Assembly: GCA_012521855.1 (NCBI GenBank)
Contig: JAAYLO010000317.1
Coordinates: 1 to 7,424 of the forward strand
Reading direction: 5' to 3'
Length of the DNA: 7,424 nt
DNA from: Halanaerobiaceae bacterium
GTDB taxonomy: Bacteria > Bacillota > Halanaerobiia > Halanaerobiales > DTU029
Part shown: one piece after another, positions 1 to 5,187 of the stretch
Position numbering within the stretch: position 1 is the first letter of the stretch
Layout of the letters: the number at the start of each line of letters is the position of its first letter
The notes under the pieces: model-generated
The model's input: the letters and a program-made list of their open reading frames with translations, nothing else
What the model was told of the DNA's origin: nothing
Databases searched by the model: none
Position numbers and translations under genes: made by a program

Positions 1-13
1 ACCACTTAAGCAT
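1..13 (-). CDS. start of a partial gene leaving the left edge
   Basis: Only four codons are visible (M-L-K-W), so no function can be given. The start is supported by a near-ideal ribosome binding site on the minus strand: AGGAGGG (complement of 21-27) sits seven bases before the ATG whose first base is at 13. It lies downstream of fabH on the same strand, but a strong terminator stands between them, so it probably has its own promoter in the AT-rich 28-133 stretch. No confident -35/-10 pair could be picked there. Confidence 0.5.
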
Positions 14-133
14 TTTTTTACCCTCCTGATTAATTTTTATATTCAATCAATTTTAGAATTGACCCTGTAAAAAATAACTATTTTTATAATTCTACATTTT
101 CTTATTTAATCCTGCCTGTATTATTTTCCATAT

Positions 134-166
134 AAAAACCCCATATATGCTTATTACATATATGGG
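134..166 (-). terminator. intrinsic terminator after the ketoacyl-ACP synthase III gene
   Basis: A perfect 10-bp stem (CCCATATATG at 140-149 pairing with 157-166) has a 7-base loop. On the minus strand it is followed by G and then five T (complement of 134-138). It begins 27 bases beyond the stop codon at 193, where a factor-independent terminator for that gene is expected. The stem is mostly A-T, with three G-C pairs at the base. Confidence 0.8.
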
Positions 167-192
167 ATATATCAACAATTACCTGCCCTTTA

Positions 193-1173
193 TTATAATT
201 GAACAATTATTCCCCCATGTGTCAACCCCGCCCCAAACCCGTATAATAAGAGTCTGTCACCAGGCTGGACTTTCCCCTCTTCTACTCCCAGCCAGACAGC
301 CAGGGGGATTGTAGCTGAAGAAGTGTTGCCATACATTTGATTACTCATCAGGGTCTTCTCCATGGGAAAATCCAGTCTTTTACATATTGCTTCTATCATC
401 CGGGTATTGGCACTATGTGGTACAAACCAGTCAATATCATTCAGTGTCATCCCGCTTTTTTCCAGTATATTATTTACCCCTGAGGGGATGTTTTTTACAA
501 CATATTCATATAACAATCTGCCATCCTGCTGGAATAATCTTTCTTTCTCCAACAATTTGCCGTTTATTTTACGCGATAAATTACTGCAGGTGGCATAGCC
601 GGCAAGGCTTCCGTCTGAAGTAAAATAGGAGGCCAGAACACACCCCTCAGTTTCATTCCTCTCCAGAAGAAAAGCAGCTGCCCCGTCTCCAAAAAGTACA
701 CAGGTAGTGCGGTCTGTATAATCAACTATTCTGGAGACGCTTTCTGCTGCTATAAGCAATACCTTATTACAATGGCCTGTAGTAATAAGTGCATCAGCAA
801 CACTCAAACCATAAACAAATCCTGTACAGGCAGAATTCAAATCCATGGTGCCTGTTTCTGTAAATGAAAAATATCCCTGTACCAGTGCAGCAACTGAGGG
901 AGTCAAATGATCCGGAGTAAATGTCGTAACAATAAGCATATCGGGATCATCAAGCTCAAGATTGTTTTTCTCAATCAGGTTTTCTACTGCTTTTATGGCC
1001 AGGGTACTTGAATACTCCTCTTCCCCTGCTATCCTTCTCTCCCTGACACCGGTCCTTCTTGTAATCCATTCATCACTGGTATCTACCATTTTTTCCAGGT
1101 CATGATTTGTAAGTCTTTTTTCAGGCAGATAAGCACCAATAGCAGTAATTTTTGTTCTTGATATTATCCCCAT
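193..1173 (-). CDS. fabH: 3-oxoacyl-ACP synthase III (KASIII/FabH family)
   Basis: Enzymes of this family start type II fatty-acid synthesis in the cytosol by condensing an acyl-CoA primer with malonyl-ACP. The 326 residues match the usual family length. The Cys-His-Asn triad is visible: C116 in DLNSACTGF, H253 in VPHSAN and N283 in YGNTSS. The N-terminal DEWITRRTGVRERR (34-47) and the C-terminal YGFGAGLTHGG (311-321) are also typical. T91, just before P92, takes the place of the Phe87 that lines the acyl pocket of the E. coli enzyme. The ATG at 1173 has AGGAGG ten bases upstream. The gene stands alone, not in a fab cluster, so it may be a second copy or serve a special lipid or polyketide starter. 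The family call is secure; the primer is unknown. Confidence 0.93.
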   Translation of the reverse strand: MGIISRTKITAIGAYLPEKRLTNHDLEKMVDTSDEWITRRTGVRERRIAGEEEYSSTLAIKAVENLIEKNNLELDDPDMLIVTTFTPDHLTPSVAALVQGYFSFTETGTMDLNSACTGFVYGLSVADALITTGHCNKVLLIAAESVSRIVDYTDRTTCVLFGDGAAAFLLERNETEGCVLASYFTSDGSLAGYATCSNLSRKINGKLLEKERLFQQDGRLLYEYVVKNIPSGVNNILEKSGMTLNDIDWFVPHSANTRMIEAICKRLDFPMEKTLMSNQMYGNTSSATIPLAVWLGVEEGKVQPGDRLLLYGFGAGLTHGGIIVQL

Positions 1174-1178
1174 AAGAA

Positions 1179-1267
1179 CTAAACCTCCTGTTATTTTATT
1201 ATCACCTGGTACTATTACCTGGTCTTAATAGTTGCTAATAATACTTTATCATAAACAGGAGGTTCAG
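1179..1267 (-). promoter_or_regulatory. inverted repeat that can mask the fabH ribosome binding site
   Basis: On the minus strand, the complement of 1254-1267 (CTGAACCTCCTGTT) can pair with the complement of 1179-1192 (AACAGGAGGTTTAG). This gives eleven uninterrupted Watson-Crick pairs plus one G-U and two more pairs, enclosing 61 bases. The second arm contains the whole AGGAGG of fabH, so the fold would hide it. The first arm is in the RNA only if transcription begins upstream of about 1267, for example by read-through from the protease gene. A regulatory role is inference. Confidence 0.45.
1211..1232 (-). promoter_or_regulatory. palindromic operator candidate in the fabH leader
   Basis: ACTATTA-N8-TAATAGT is a perfect inverted repeat with 7-bp arms just downstream of the predicted fabH transcription start. 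A direct repeat ACCTGGT occurs at 1204-1210 and 1217-1223, the second copy inside the palindrome. The plus-strand core ACCTGGTCTTAAT resembles operators of FapR, the malonyl-CoA-responsive repressor of lipid genes in Bacillota, as I remember them. No FapR gene is in view and the match was not scored, so the regulator is a guess. Confidence 0.35.
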
Positions 1268-1271
1268 ACAA
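1243..1271 (-). promoter_or_regulatory. candidate promoter for fabH
   Basis: On the minus strand, TTGTCT (complement of 1266-1271) is followed by a 17-base spacer and TAAAGT (complement of 1243-1248). This is a fair sigma-A-type match. Initiation near 1236 would give a leader of about 60 bases containing the palindrome at 1211-1232 but not the upstream anti-ribosome-site arm. Confidence 0.45.
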
Positions 1272-1278
1272 GGCTTTT

Positions 1279-2196
1279 TTATTCTTCATTCAACTGGACA
1301 GGCGGTTCTCCGGAATCTCTCCTCTTTTTATAATACCACCAGTGTATATAGATAGCCAGAATCATAAATATTATGGTTACGAGGCTTCCTTCCAGTCCAA
1401 ATTCTCCTCCTGTGATCAGGGGATGGCCGGTTCTCTCTATCTCGAGTACTGATAAGCCAAAATTCAAACCTGATACCTCAAAGCCATAAACATTGCCCTG
1501 AAATAGATTCCATGTAAAATGAATACCGATTGGAACCCAGAGACCGCCGGTAACTTCTCTGCTGACACCAAAAAGAACACCGGCCAGGAAAAGAGAGATC
1601 AATGGTAAAGGATTCTGTAAAAAATTATCATTAAAAATATGGAGCAGTGAAAAAATCAGGGAAGTAACTATTATTGCCGGCTTTATCCCATAATACCTCT
1701 TTATTAGCCCATGTATATAACCCCTGCTTATAATTTCTTCACCGAAGGCTACAGTTAAATAAAGTAATATCATCTTTCCCAGGCTCTTTATTACCATAAA
1801 ACCGGTATTTATATCGACTATATTTATAGACCTGAACAGCCAGACTATAAAAAATGGAACTGTGATTAATACTATTCCCCAGATTGATCCTTCCAGGCCC
1901 TTTTTCAGGAATGATCTTTCCTTTAATCCCAGGGAAATCTGGTCTTTCTCCTGAAAAATTTTGTAGGTAATAAATACAGCAATAATTATACTAATTTGAG
2001 AAATAAGATTGTTTATTATACAATAGTTTTCACTTATACCCTGCAGGTCCACATCTTGAGGGAAGAACTCGGTACCTGTAAAATGATAAAAAACGGGGGC
2101 AATGATCATACCGGAGAGGATCATTATTCCAATCACAAATAAAACAAGCAGAGCCAGTATGCCGATTACCCCTATTAACTTCTTAAAGGCTTCCAC
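1279..2196 (-). CDS. CPBP (CAAX-like) family intramembrane metalloprotease
   Basis: This is a multi-pass membrane protein of the CPBP/Abi family, related to type II CAAX prenyl proteases. Bacterial members act in bacteriocin immunity, signal-protein cleavage or unknown roles. From the GTG at 2196 it has 305 residues. The three metal and catalytic motifs are present: EEIISR (E153, E154, R158), FSLLH (H186) and HFTWN (H226, N230), so it looks catalytically intact. Hydrophobic segments run throughout, ending in a charged tail. The GTG start is chosen because GGAGG (complement of 2204-2208) lies seven bases before it. The upstream in-frame ATG at 2250 adds 18 polar residues and has no ribosome site. 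No bacteriocin gene adjoins it and no terminator is obvious before fabH, so read-through is possible. Its substrate is unknown. Confidence 0.88.
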   Translation of the reverse strand: MEAFKKLIGVIGILALLVLFVIGIMILSGMIIAPVFYHFTGTEFFPQDVDLQGISENYCIINNLISQISIIIAVFITYKIFQEKDQISLGLKERSFLKKGLEGSIWGIVLITVPFFIVWLFRSINIVDINTGFMVIKSLGKMILLYLTVAFGEEIISRGYIHGLIKRYYGIKPAIIVTSLIFSLLHIFNDNFLQNPLPLISLFLAGVLFGVSREVTGGLWVPIGIHFTWNLFQGNVYGFEVSGLNFGLSVLEIERTGHPLITGGEFGLEGSLVTIIFMILAIYIHWWYYKKRRDSGEPPVQLNEE

Positions 2197-2252
2197 ATCT
2201 CTTCCTCCTTCGATATAATTAAATTTTTTTGCTTTTTCAGCACCTTCCATAA

Positions 2253-2292
2253 AAATATAAGCTCTTACATTAATTTAAGTAAGCTTATATTT
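2253..2292 (-). repeat. imperfect hairpin in the leader of the CPBP protease gene
   Basis: The arm at 2253-2268 (AAATATAAGCTCTTAC) pairs with 2279-2292 (GTAAGCTTATATTT) apart from a two-base bulge, around a 10-base loop. On the minus strand it is followed by five T, giving a terminator-like or attenuator-like shape before the true GTG start. The stem is very AT-rich, so an operator or a chance structure is equally possible. Confidence 0.4.
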
Positions 2293-2321
2293 AATTTTTC
2301 TCAGCTTAACTCTTTTTTAGA

Positions 2322-2345
2322 AATATGACATACTATTGTCATATT
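2322..2345. promoter_or_regulatory. perfect palindrome, probable operator, between divergent genes
   Basis: AATATGACA-N6-TGTCATATT is a perfect inverted repeat with 9-bp arms and a 6-base spacer. Its right arm overlaps the proposed -35 element of the zinc-ribbon gene. It could also act on the divergent protease gene, whose own promoter is not clear. The size and symmetry suit a dimeric helix-turn-helix regulator; which family binds it cannot be read from the site alone. Confidence 0.6.
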
Positions 2346-2364
2346 AGTCCCTATATAATTTAAT
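2336..2364 (+). promoter_or_regulatory. candidate promoter of the zinc-ribbon gene
   Basis: TTGTCA (2336-2341), a 17-base spacer and TTTAAT (2359-2364) make a sigma-A-type promoter upstream of the ribosome site GGAGGG at 2378-2383. An overlapping TATAAT at 2354-2359 fits the -10 consensus better but has no properly spaced -35, which could suggest activator dependence. The -35 is embedded in the palindrome at 2322-2345. Confidence 0.5.
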
Positions 2365-2390
2365 TAAAACTATTTATGGAGGGATAATTT

Positions 2391-2624
2391 ATGGAAATGA
2401 AATTTTGTCTAGCCTGCGGGATGCCGCTCTCCCCGGAAACAGTTCACCCGAAAACAAAGAAGTACTGTCAATATTGTGCTGATGAAGAAGGCAAACTAAA
2501 ACCGAGAGAAGTATGTCAGGCTGGTATTGCTGAGTGGCTAAAGAGTATGACACCAGACGACAAAGATGCTGATTATATGCAAAGGGCTGATTATTATTTA
2601 AAAGCAATGCCTGCCTGGCAATAA
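2391..2624 (+). CDS. small zinc-ribbon domain protein
   Basis: This is a 77-residue soluble protein. Two CxxC pairs, C6-x2-C9 followed by GMPL and C26-x2-C29, form a probable zinc ribbon in the first 30 residues. This matches the 'putative zinc ribbon domain' family common in Clostridia and relatives. The remainder is charged and probably helical, with no recognised motif and no membrane segment. Its function is unknown; regulation or metal and redox sensing is plausible by analogy only. The ATG at 2391 has GGAGGG seven bases upstream. It is a single-gene unit with its own promoter and palindrome and a hairpin right after the stop. The regulated promoter suggests a condition-specific role. 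Confidence 0.8.
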   Translation: MEMKFCLACGMPLSPETVHPKTKKYCQYCADEEGKLKPREVCQAGIAEWLKSMTPDDKDADYMQRADYYLKAMPAWQ

Positions 2625-2632
2625 TCCGTTCC

Positions 2633-2664
2633 AGAAGAACAGGGTGCATTATCCCTGTTCTTCT
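2633..2664. terminator. hairpin between convergent genes, likely bidirectional terminator
   Basis: A perfect 12-bp stem (AGAAGAACAGGG at 2633-2644 with 2653-2664) surrounds an 8-base loop. It starts 8 bases after the zinc-ribbon stop and its last base is the end of the DUF3137 stop codon. Neither side has a long T run: the plus side has TTACATCTTT and the minus side has none. Termination may therefore rely on the stem or be incomplete. Confidence 0.65.
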
Positions 2665-3641
2665 TACATCTTTGTCCAGATCCTTGTATTCAAATCAAGA
2701 TCTTCAACAATTCCAGCCATCAATTTTATATAACTATAATATTCAAATATATCCTCTGCTTTTACTACCTCTTTCCCGAAAATCCTGGGTTCAAACAGAT
2801 CAGTACTCAATGGTACTGCTATGTATAATTTGGAATTTATAAAGGACAGGGAGATATCCTGGTTTATTTTTTTCTTTATCTTGTCATTCAAATTCAGGAT
2901 TTTTTCCATCAATGCCGGTGTCAAGATATACCTGGCCTCTCTTTGATCTGTACCGTGAACCTTAAATACCTTTTCAAATTCAGGATTTTCCATCTCAATC
3001 AATTCACCGTGTTGAAAAACATTTAATTTTTGCAGTTTCTGTCCAAAGCGTCCAAACAGCCTTTCAGCAATGTCTGGTTTAACAATAAGATCTGAACTGA
3101 ATTTTTTGTTAAAATCTGCAACAAAAAACAGGCCGTCAAAAAGTGTATGCCATTGTGTCCTGGTACCATTCTTTGTCCTGGTCTCAGTCTTGTATCTGGC
3201 AATTATCTCTGAAAACTCTATCCAGGTTTTGCCGATCATTCCGCTGATATAATCCTCCCCTTTATAGGAGTCTATACGGTGTTCATACAACCGGCTTTCC
3301 CGGAAAACACTCTCAGGAATATATTTTTTATGATCATATACCAGGCCTTCATGGACATATTTAATAAGTTCAGAAATTATTGTATTCTTGAATTTTTCCA
3401 TATAAGGGCCGCTGATTTTTATATGAACTATTGCAGCTACAAATACAAAAATAAAGAATAAGAAAAATATGAATGAAGGCTGTAAACTGCTTCTAGCCAG
3501 AAAGAGTACTATCAACAGTAATATCAGAAAAGGTAATACCAGATACCTGAAATATTTCTTTTGAATATTTTTCTTTTCTCCTTGCAGGCTATCAATTAAA
3601 GGCATTAATCTGTCTTCATAGAAAGAACTAAAATCACTCAA
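2664..3641 (-). CDS. DUF3137 family membrane protein, partner of LemA
   Basis: The protein has 325 residues. A polar N-terminus (1-30) is followed by two close membrane segments (about 32-49 and 56-74) and a long soluble part. The order, and the stretch around 129-180 with DYISGMIGKTWIEFSE and LFDGLFFVADFN, match the DUF3137 family, whose members commonly sit beside lemA. The biochemical role is not known. The start is a TTG at 3641 with AGGGGG nine bases upstream; no better start is near. It follows lemA by only 23 bases on the same strand, so the two are almost certainly one operon, ending at the hairpin 2633-2664. The family call rests on architecture, motif resemblance and the lemA neighbour. 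Confidence 0.82.
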   Translation of the reverse strand: MSDFSSFYEDRLMPLIDSLQGEKKNIQKKYFRYLVLPFLILLLIVLFLARSSLQPSFIFFLFFIFVFVAAIVHIKISGPYMEKFKNTIISELIKYVHEGLVYDHKKYIPESVFRESRLYEHRIDSYKGEDYISGMIGKTWIEFSEIIARYKTETRTKNGTRTQWHTLFDGLFFVADFNKKFSSDLIVKPDIAERLFGRFGQKLQKLNVFQHGELIEMENPEFEKVFKVHGTDQREARYILTPALMEKILNLNDKIKKKINQDISLSFINSKLYIAVPLSTDLFEPRIFGKEVVKAEDIFEYYSYIKLMAGIVEDLDLNTRIWTKM

Positions 3642-3664
3642 AAGAAAAATCCCCCTTTAATTCT

Positions 3665-4225
3665 TTAGCTGAACAAATCCCCAACAGCTATGTTCTTTTT
3701 CTCCTCTTCCTGTGCCTTGAAAAATTCATACTTCTGAAAACCCTTCATATTTGCCACAATATTTGATGGAAATTGTTCTACTTTATTGTTAAATTCTCTG
3801 ACATATGCATTATAGGTTCTTCTGGAAGCAGAAATCTGGCTTTCAATCTCATTTAAGGCTCTCTGTAAATTATCAAAACTCTGGTCTGCTTTCAGTTCAG
3901 GGTAATTCTCCACTACCACATTTAATGCATTGAGTCTGTCTGTTAACTCATTATTCAGCTGTACTTTTTCTTCAGTGGTAAGATCACCACTGACAGCCCT
4001 GGACCTCAATGAGGTTATTTCAGTCAGTATTTTTTCTTCATGTTTCATATATTGCTTGACAGTACTTACCAGATTTGGTATCAAATCATATCTTTTTTTC
4101 AGCTGTACATCAATACCTGAAAAAGCCTCTTCCACCCTGTTCCTGCTGTTTATTAACCCATTATAGATCCCTATAAATATAAGTATTGGTAATAGTATAA
4201 CAATCAATATAATAGTCAGAACCAT
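3665..4225 (-). CDS. lemA: LemA family protein
   Basis: This 186-residue protein has one N-terminal membrane segment (about 3-20) followed by the LemA helical-bundle domain. The hallmark is clear: YNGLINSRNRVEEAFSGIDV (21-40), then QLKKRYDLIPNLV (41-53). The NAYVREFNNKVEQFPSN stretch (138-154) is also typical. LemA proteins are small membrane-anchored proteins of wide distribution and uncertain biochemistry; the name comes from a Listeria antigen. The ATG at 4225 has AGGTG seven bases upstream. It is the first gene of a two-gene operon with DUF3137, 23 bases apart, and diverges from the LppM-like gene. The promoter is uncertain. Confidence 0.93.
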   Translation of the reverse strand: MVLTIILIVILLPILIFIGIYNGLINSRNRVEEAFSGIDVQLKKRYDLIPNLVSTVKQYMKHEEKILTEITSLRSRAVSGDLTTEEKVQLNNELTDRLNALNVVVENYPELKADQSFDNLQRALNEIESQISASRRTYNAYVREFNNKVEQFPSNIVANMKGFQKYEFFKAQEEEKKNIAVGDLFS

Positions 4226-4279
4226 AAAAACACACCTTTCTAATTTTTTTTATCATTTTATAATTCTAGATATTCATTA

Positions 4280-4309
4280 ATTATTCCTCTTTTTTAGATA
4301 AAATTTCAA
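4280..4309 (-). promoter_or_regulatory. weak candidate promoter for lemA-DUF3137
   Basis: On the minus strand, TTGAAA (complement of 4304-4309), an 18-base spacer and AATAAT (complement of 4280-4285) lie about 55 bases before the lemA ATG. The region is so AT-rich that other -10-like words occur (for example TATAAA nearer the gene), so this is tentative. Confidence 0.3.
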
Positions 4310-4332
4310 GAAAAGACTTTATCTTTTTTACT

Positions 4333-4361
4333 TTGACTTGTATTATTGGACATGATATAAT
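4333..4361 (+). promoter_or_regulatory. promoter of the LppM-like gene
   Basis: TTGACT (4333-4338), a 17-base spacer and a consensus TATAAT (4356-4361) form the strongest sigma-A-type promoter in the window. Transcription would start near 4368, giving a leader of about 33 bases. The -10 overlaps a palindrome at 4359-4377. Confidence 0.75.
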
Positions 4362-4377
4362 GTAATATATTTACATT
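4359..4377. promoter_or_regulatory. palindrome over the -10 and start site, operator candidate
   Basis: AATGTAA-N5-TTACATT has 7-bp arms. It begins inside the TATAAT of the LppM-like promoter and spans the expected transcription start, an ideal place for a repressor. No regulator gene lies nearby and local AT content is high, so chance is possible. Confidence 0.35.
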
Positions 4378-4400
4378 TTTGAGAAAAAGGAGTGGTATTA

Positions 4401-5138
4401 TTGAAAAAAATATTTTCTCTCCTATTGATCATCTTTGTAATATTAGTCATTTGTACATCCTGTGTCAAATTACAGACCAGAATTACTCTGAATAAAGACG
4501 GAAGCGGAAGCTGGGAATATATTGTTACATTAAACGACAACCTTCTAGAAATGGATGATTCTATTGGATATTCCTTTGCAGATATAAAAAAGGAGGCAGA
4601 AAATACCGGTTTTATTGTAAATGATTATAAGGAAGACGGTTACACCGGAATAATTCTCCAAAAGGATTTTAAAAATATCGAAGAGATTTCAACAAGCGGC
4701 TTTTTGCCTGATCTGCCCAGGGGAAATACAGAAAATATTGACCCCTTATTTAAACCGCATGTAGAGGTTAAGAAAGGGGGGTTCTCCACTGTCTATAAAA
4801 TATTGATAGAAATAAAGCCAGGAGTGGAAAAAGAAACTGATCTATTATTTTTAAATCAAATGTATGATATGAAATTCGTTTTTAAATCCCCTTTTTTGAT
4901 AGAAAAACATAATGCCAATATTGTCAGTGAAGATGGTAAAATGCTTGCCTGGGAACTTTCACCCAATAAAGACACTTCAATAGAACTGGAATATAAAAAA
5001 TTAAATAACCGGAATTTTCTTGTTTTCCTGCTGATAATACTTGTTATAATTGCAATAATCCTTTTGATTATCCTCAAGAAACATTCAGTTCCGGAAGAAA
5101 TGATGGAAATGGATGAAATAACACAGTTCCAGGAATAA
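4401..5138 (+). CDS. LppM/DUF3153-like membrane-anchored protein, possible lipoprotein
   Basis: From the TTG at 4401 the product has 245 residues: a KK-plus-hydrophobic signal segment (2-20), C21, an extracytoplasmic domain (about 22-203), a C-terminal membrane helix (about 206-225) and a short acidic tail. CVKLQTRITLNKDGSGSW after the signal and LAWELSP near 183-189 resemble the LppM/DUF3153 family of predicted lipoproteins with a C-terminal anchor. The lipobox is poor (ICTSC, with Cys at -3), so lipid attachment is uncertain and simple signal-peptide cleavage is an alternative. AGGAG lies eight bases before the TTG. An in-frame GTG at 4392 overlaps that ribosome site and is unlikely to be used. 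The gene diverges from lemA-DUF3137, suggesting but not proving a shared envelope role. Function is unknown; the family assignment is moderate. Confidence 0.7.
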   Translation: MKKIFSLLLIIFVILVICTSCVKLQTRITLNKDGSGSWEYIVTLNDNLLEMDDSIGYSFADIKKEAENTGFIVNDYKEDGYTGIILQKDFKNIEEISTSGFLPDLPRGNTENIDPLFKPHVEVKKGGFSTVYKILIEIKPGVEKETDLLFLNQMYDMKFVFKSPFLIEKHNANIVSEDGKMLAWELSPNKDTSIELEYKKLNNRNFLVFLLIILVIIAIILLIILKKHSVPEEMMEMDEITQFQE

Positions 5139-5143
5139 TTCAT

Positions 5144-5180
5144 AAAAAAAGCCCTGTATCATATTAACATGAAACAGGGC
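5144..5180 (-). terminator. strong intrinsic terminator of the sugar transporter operon
   Basis: On the minus strand, GCCCTGT pairs with ACAGGGC, extended after one mismatch by three more pairs (arms 5151-5161 and 5170-5180) around an 8-base loop. Seven T follow (complement of 5144-5150). It starts 8 bases past the MalG-type stop. It also lies just after the plus-strand LppM-like stop and may help stop that transcript, though it has no T run in that direction. Confidence 0.85.
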
Positions 5181-5187
5181 CTCATTA

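Noticed and set aside
55..90. TTGACC and TATAAT resembling a plus-strand promoter
   Set aside because: The spacing is about 20 bases and no plus-strand gene lies downstream; fabH is on the other strand.
362..623. Two short open frames on the plus strand inside fabH
   Set aside because: They lie antisense to a well-conserved enzyme gene, lack ribosome sites and have no recognisable protein features.
1257..1263. AGGAGGT on the plus strand as a ribosome binding site
   Set aside because: No start codon follows at a usable distance and no open frame exists. It is better explained as the arm complementary to the fabH ribosome site.
2389..2649. Minus-strand open frame over the zinc-ribbon gene
   Set aside because: The plus-strand frame has the promoter, ribosome site and zinc-binding cysteines; the antisense frame is a shadow.
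4296..4329. AGATAAA/TTTATCT hairpin followed by a T run, resembling a plus-strand terminator
   Set aside because: The stem is only 7 AT-rich bp with a 15-base loop, and no plus-strand gene ends upstream of it; the zinc-ribbon gene already has its own hairpin.
4343..4540. Minus-strand open frame across the LppM-like promoter and gene start
   Set aside because: It overlaps a strong promoter and the signal-peptide region of a better supported gene, with no ribosome site.
4856..5143. Minus-strand open frame opposite the C-terminus of the LppM-like gene
   Set aside because: It is antisense to a membrane-anchor coding region, with no ribosome site and no family resemblance.
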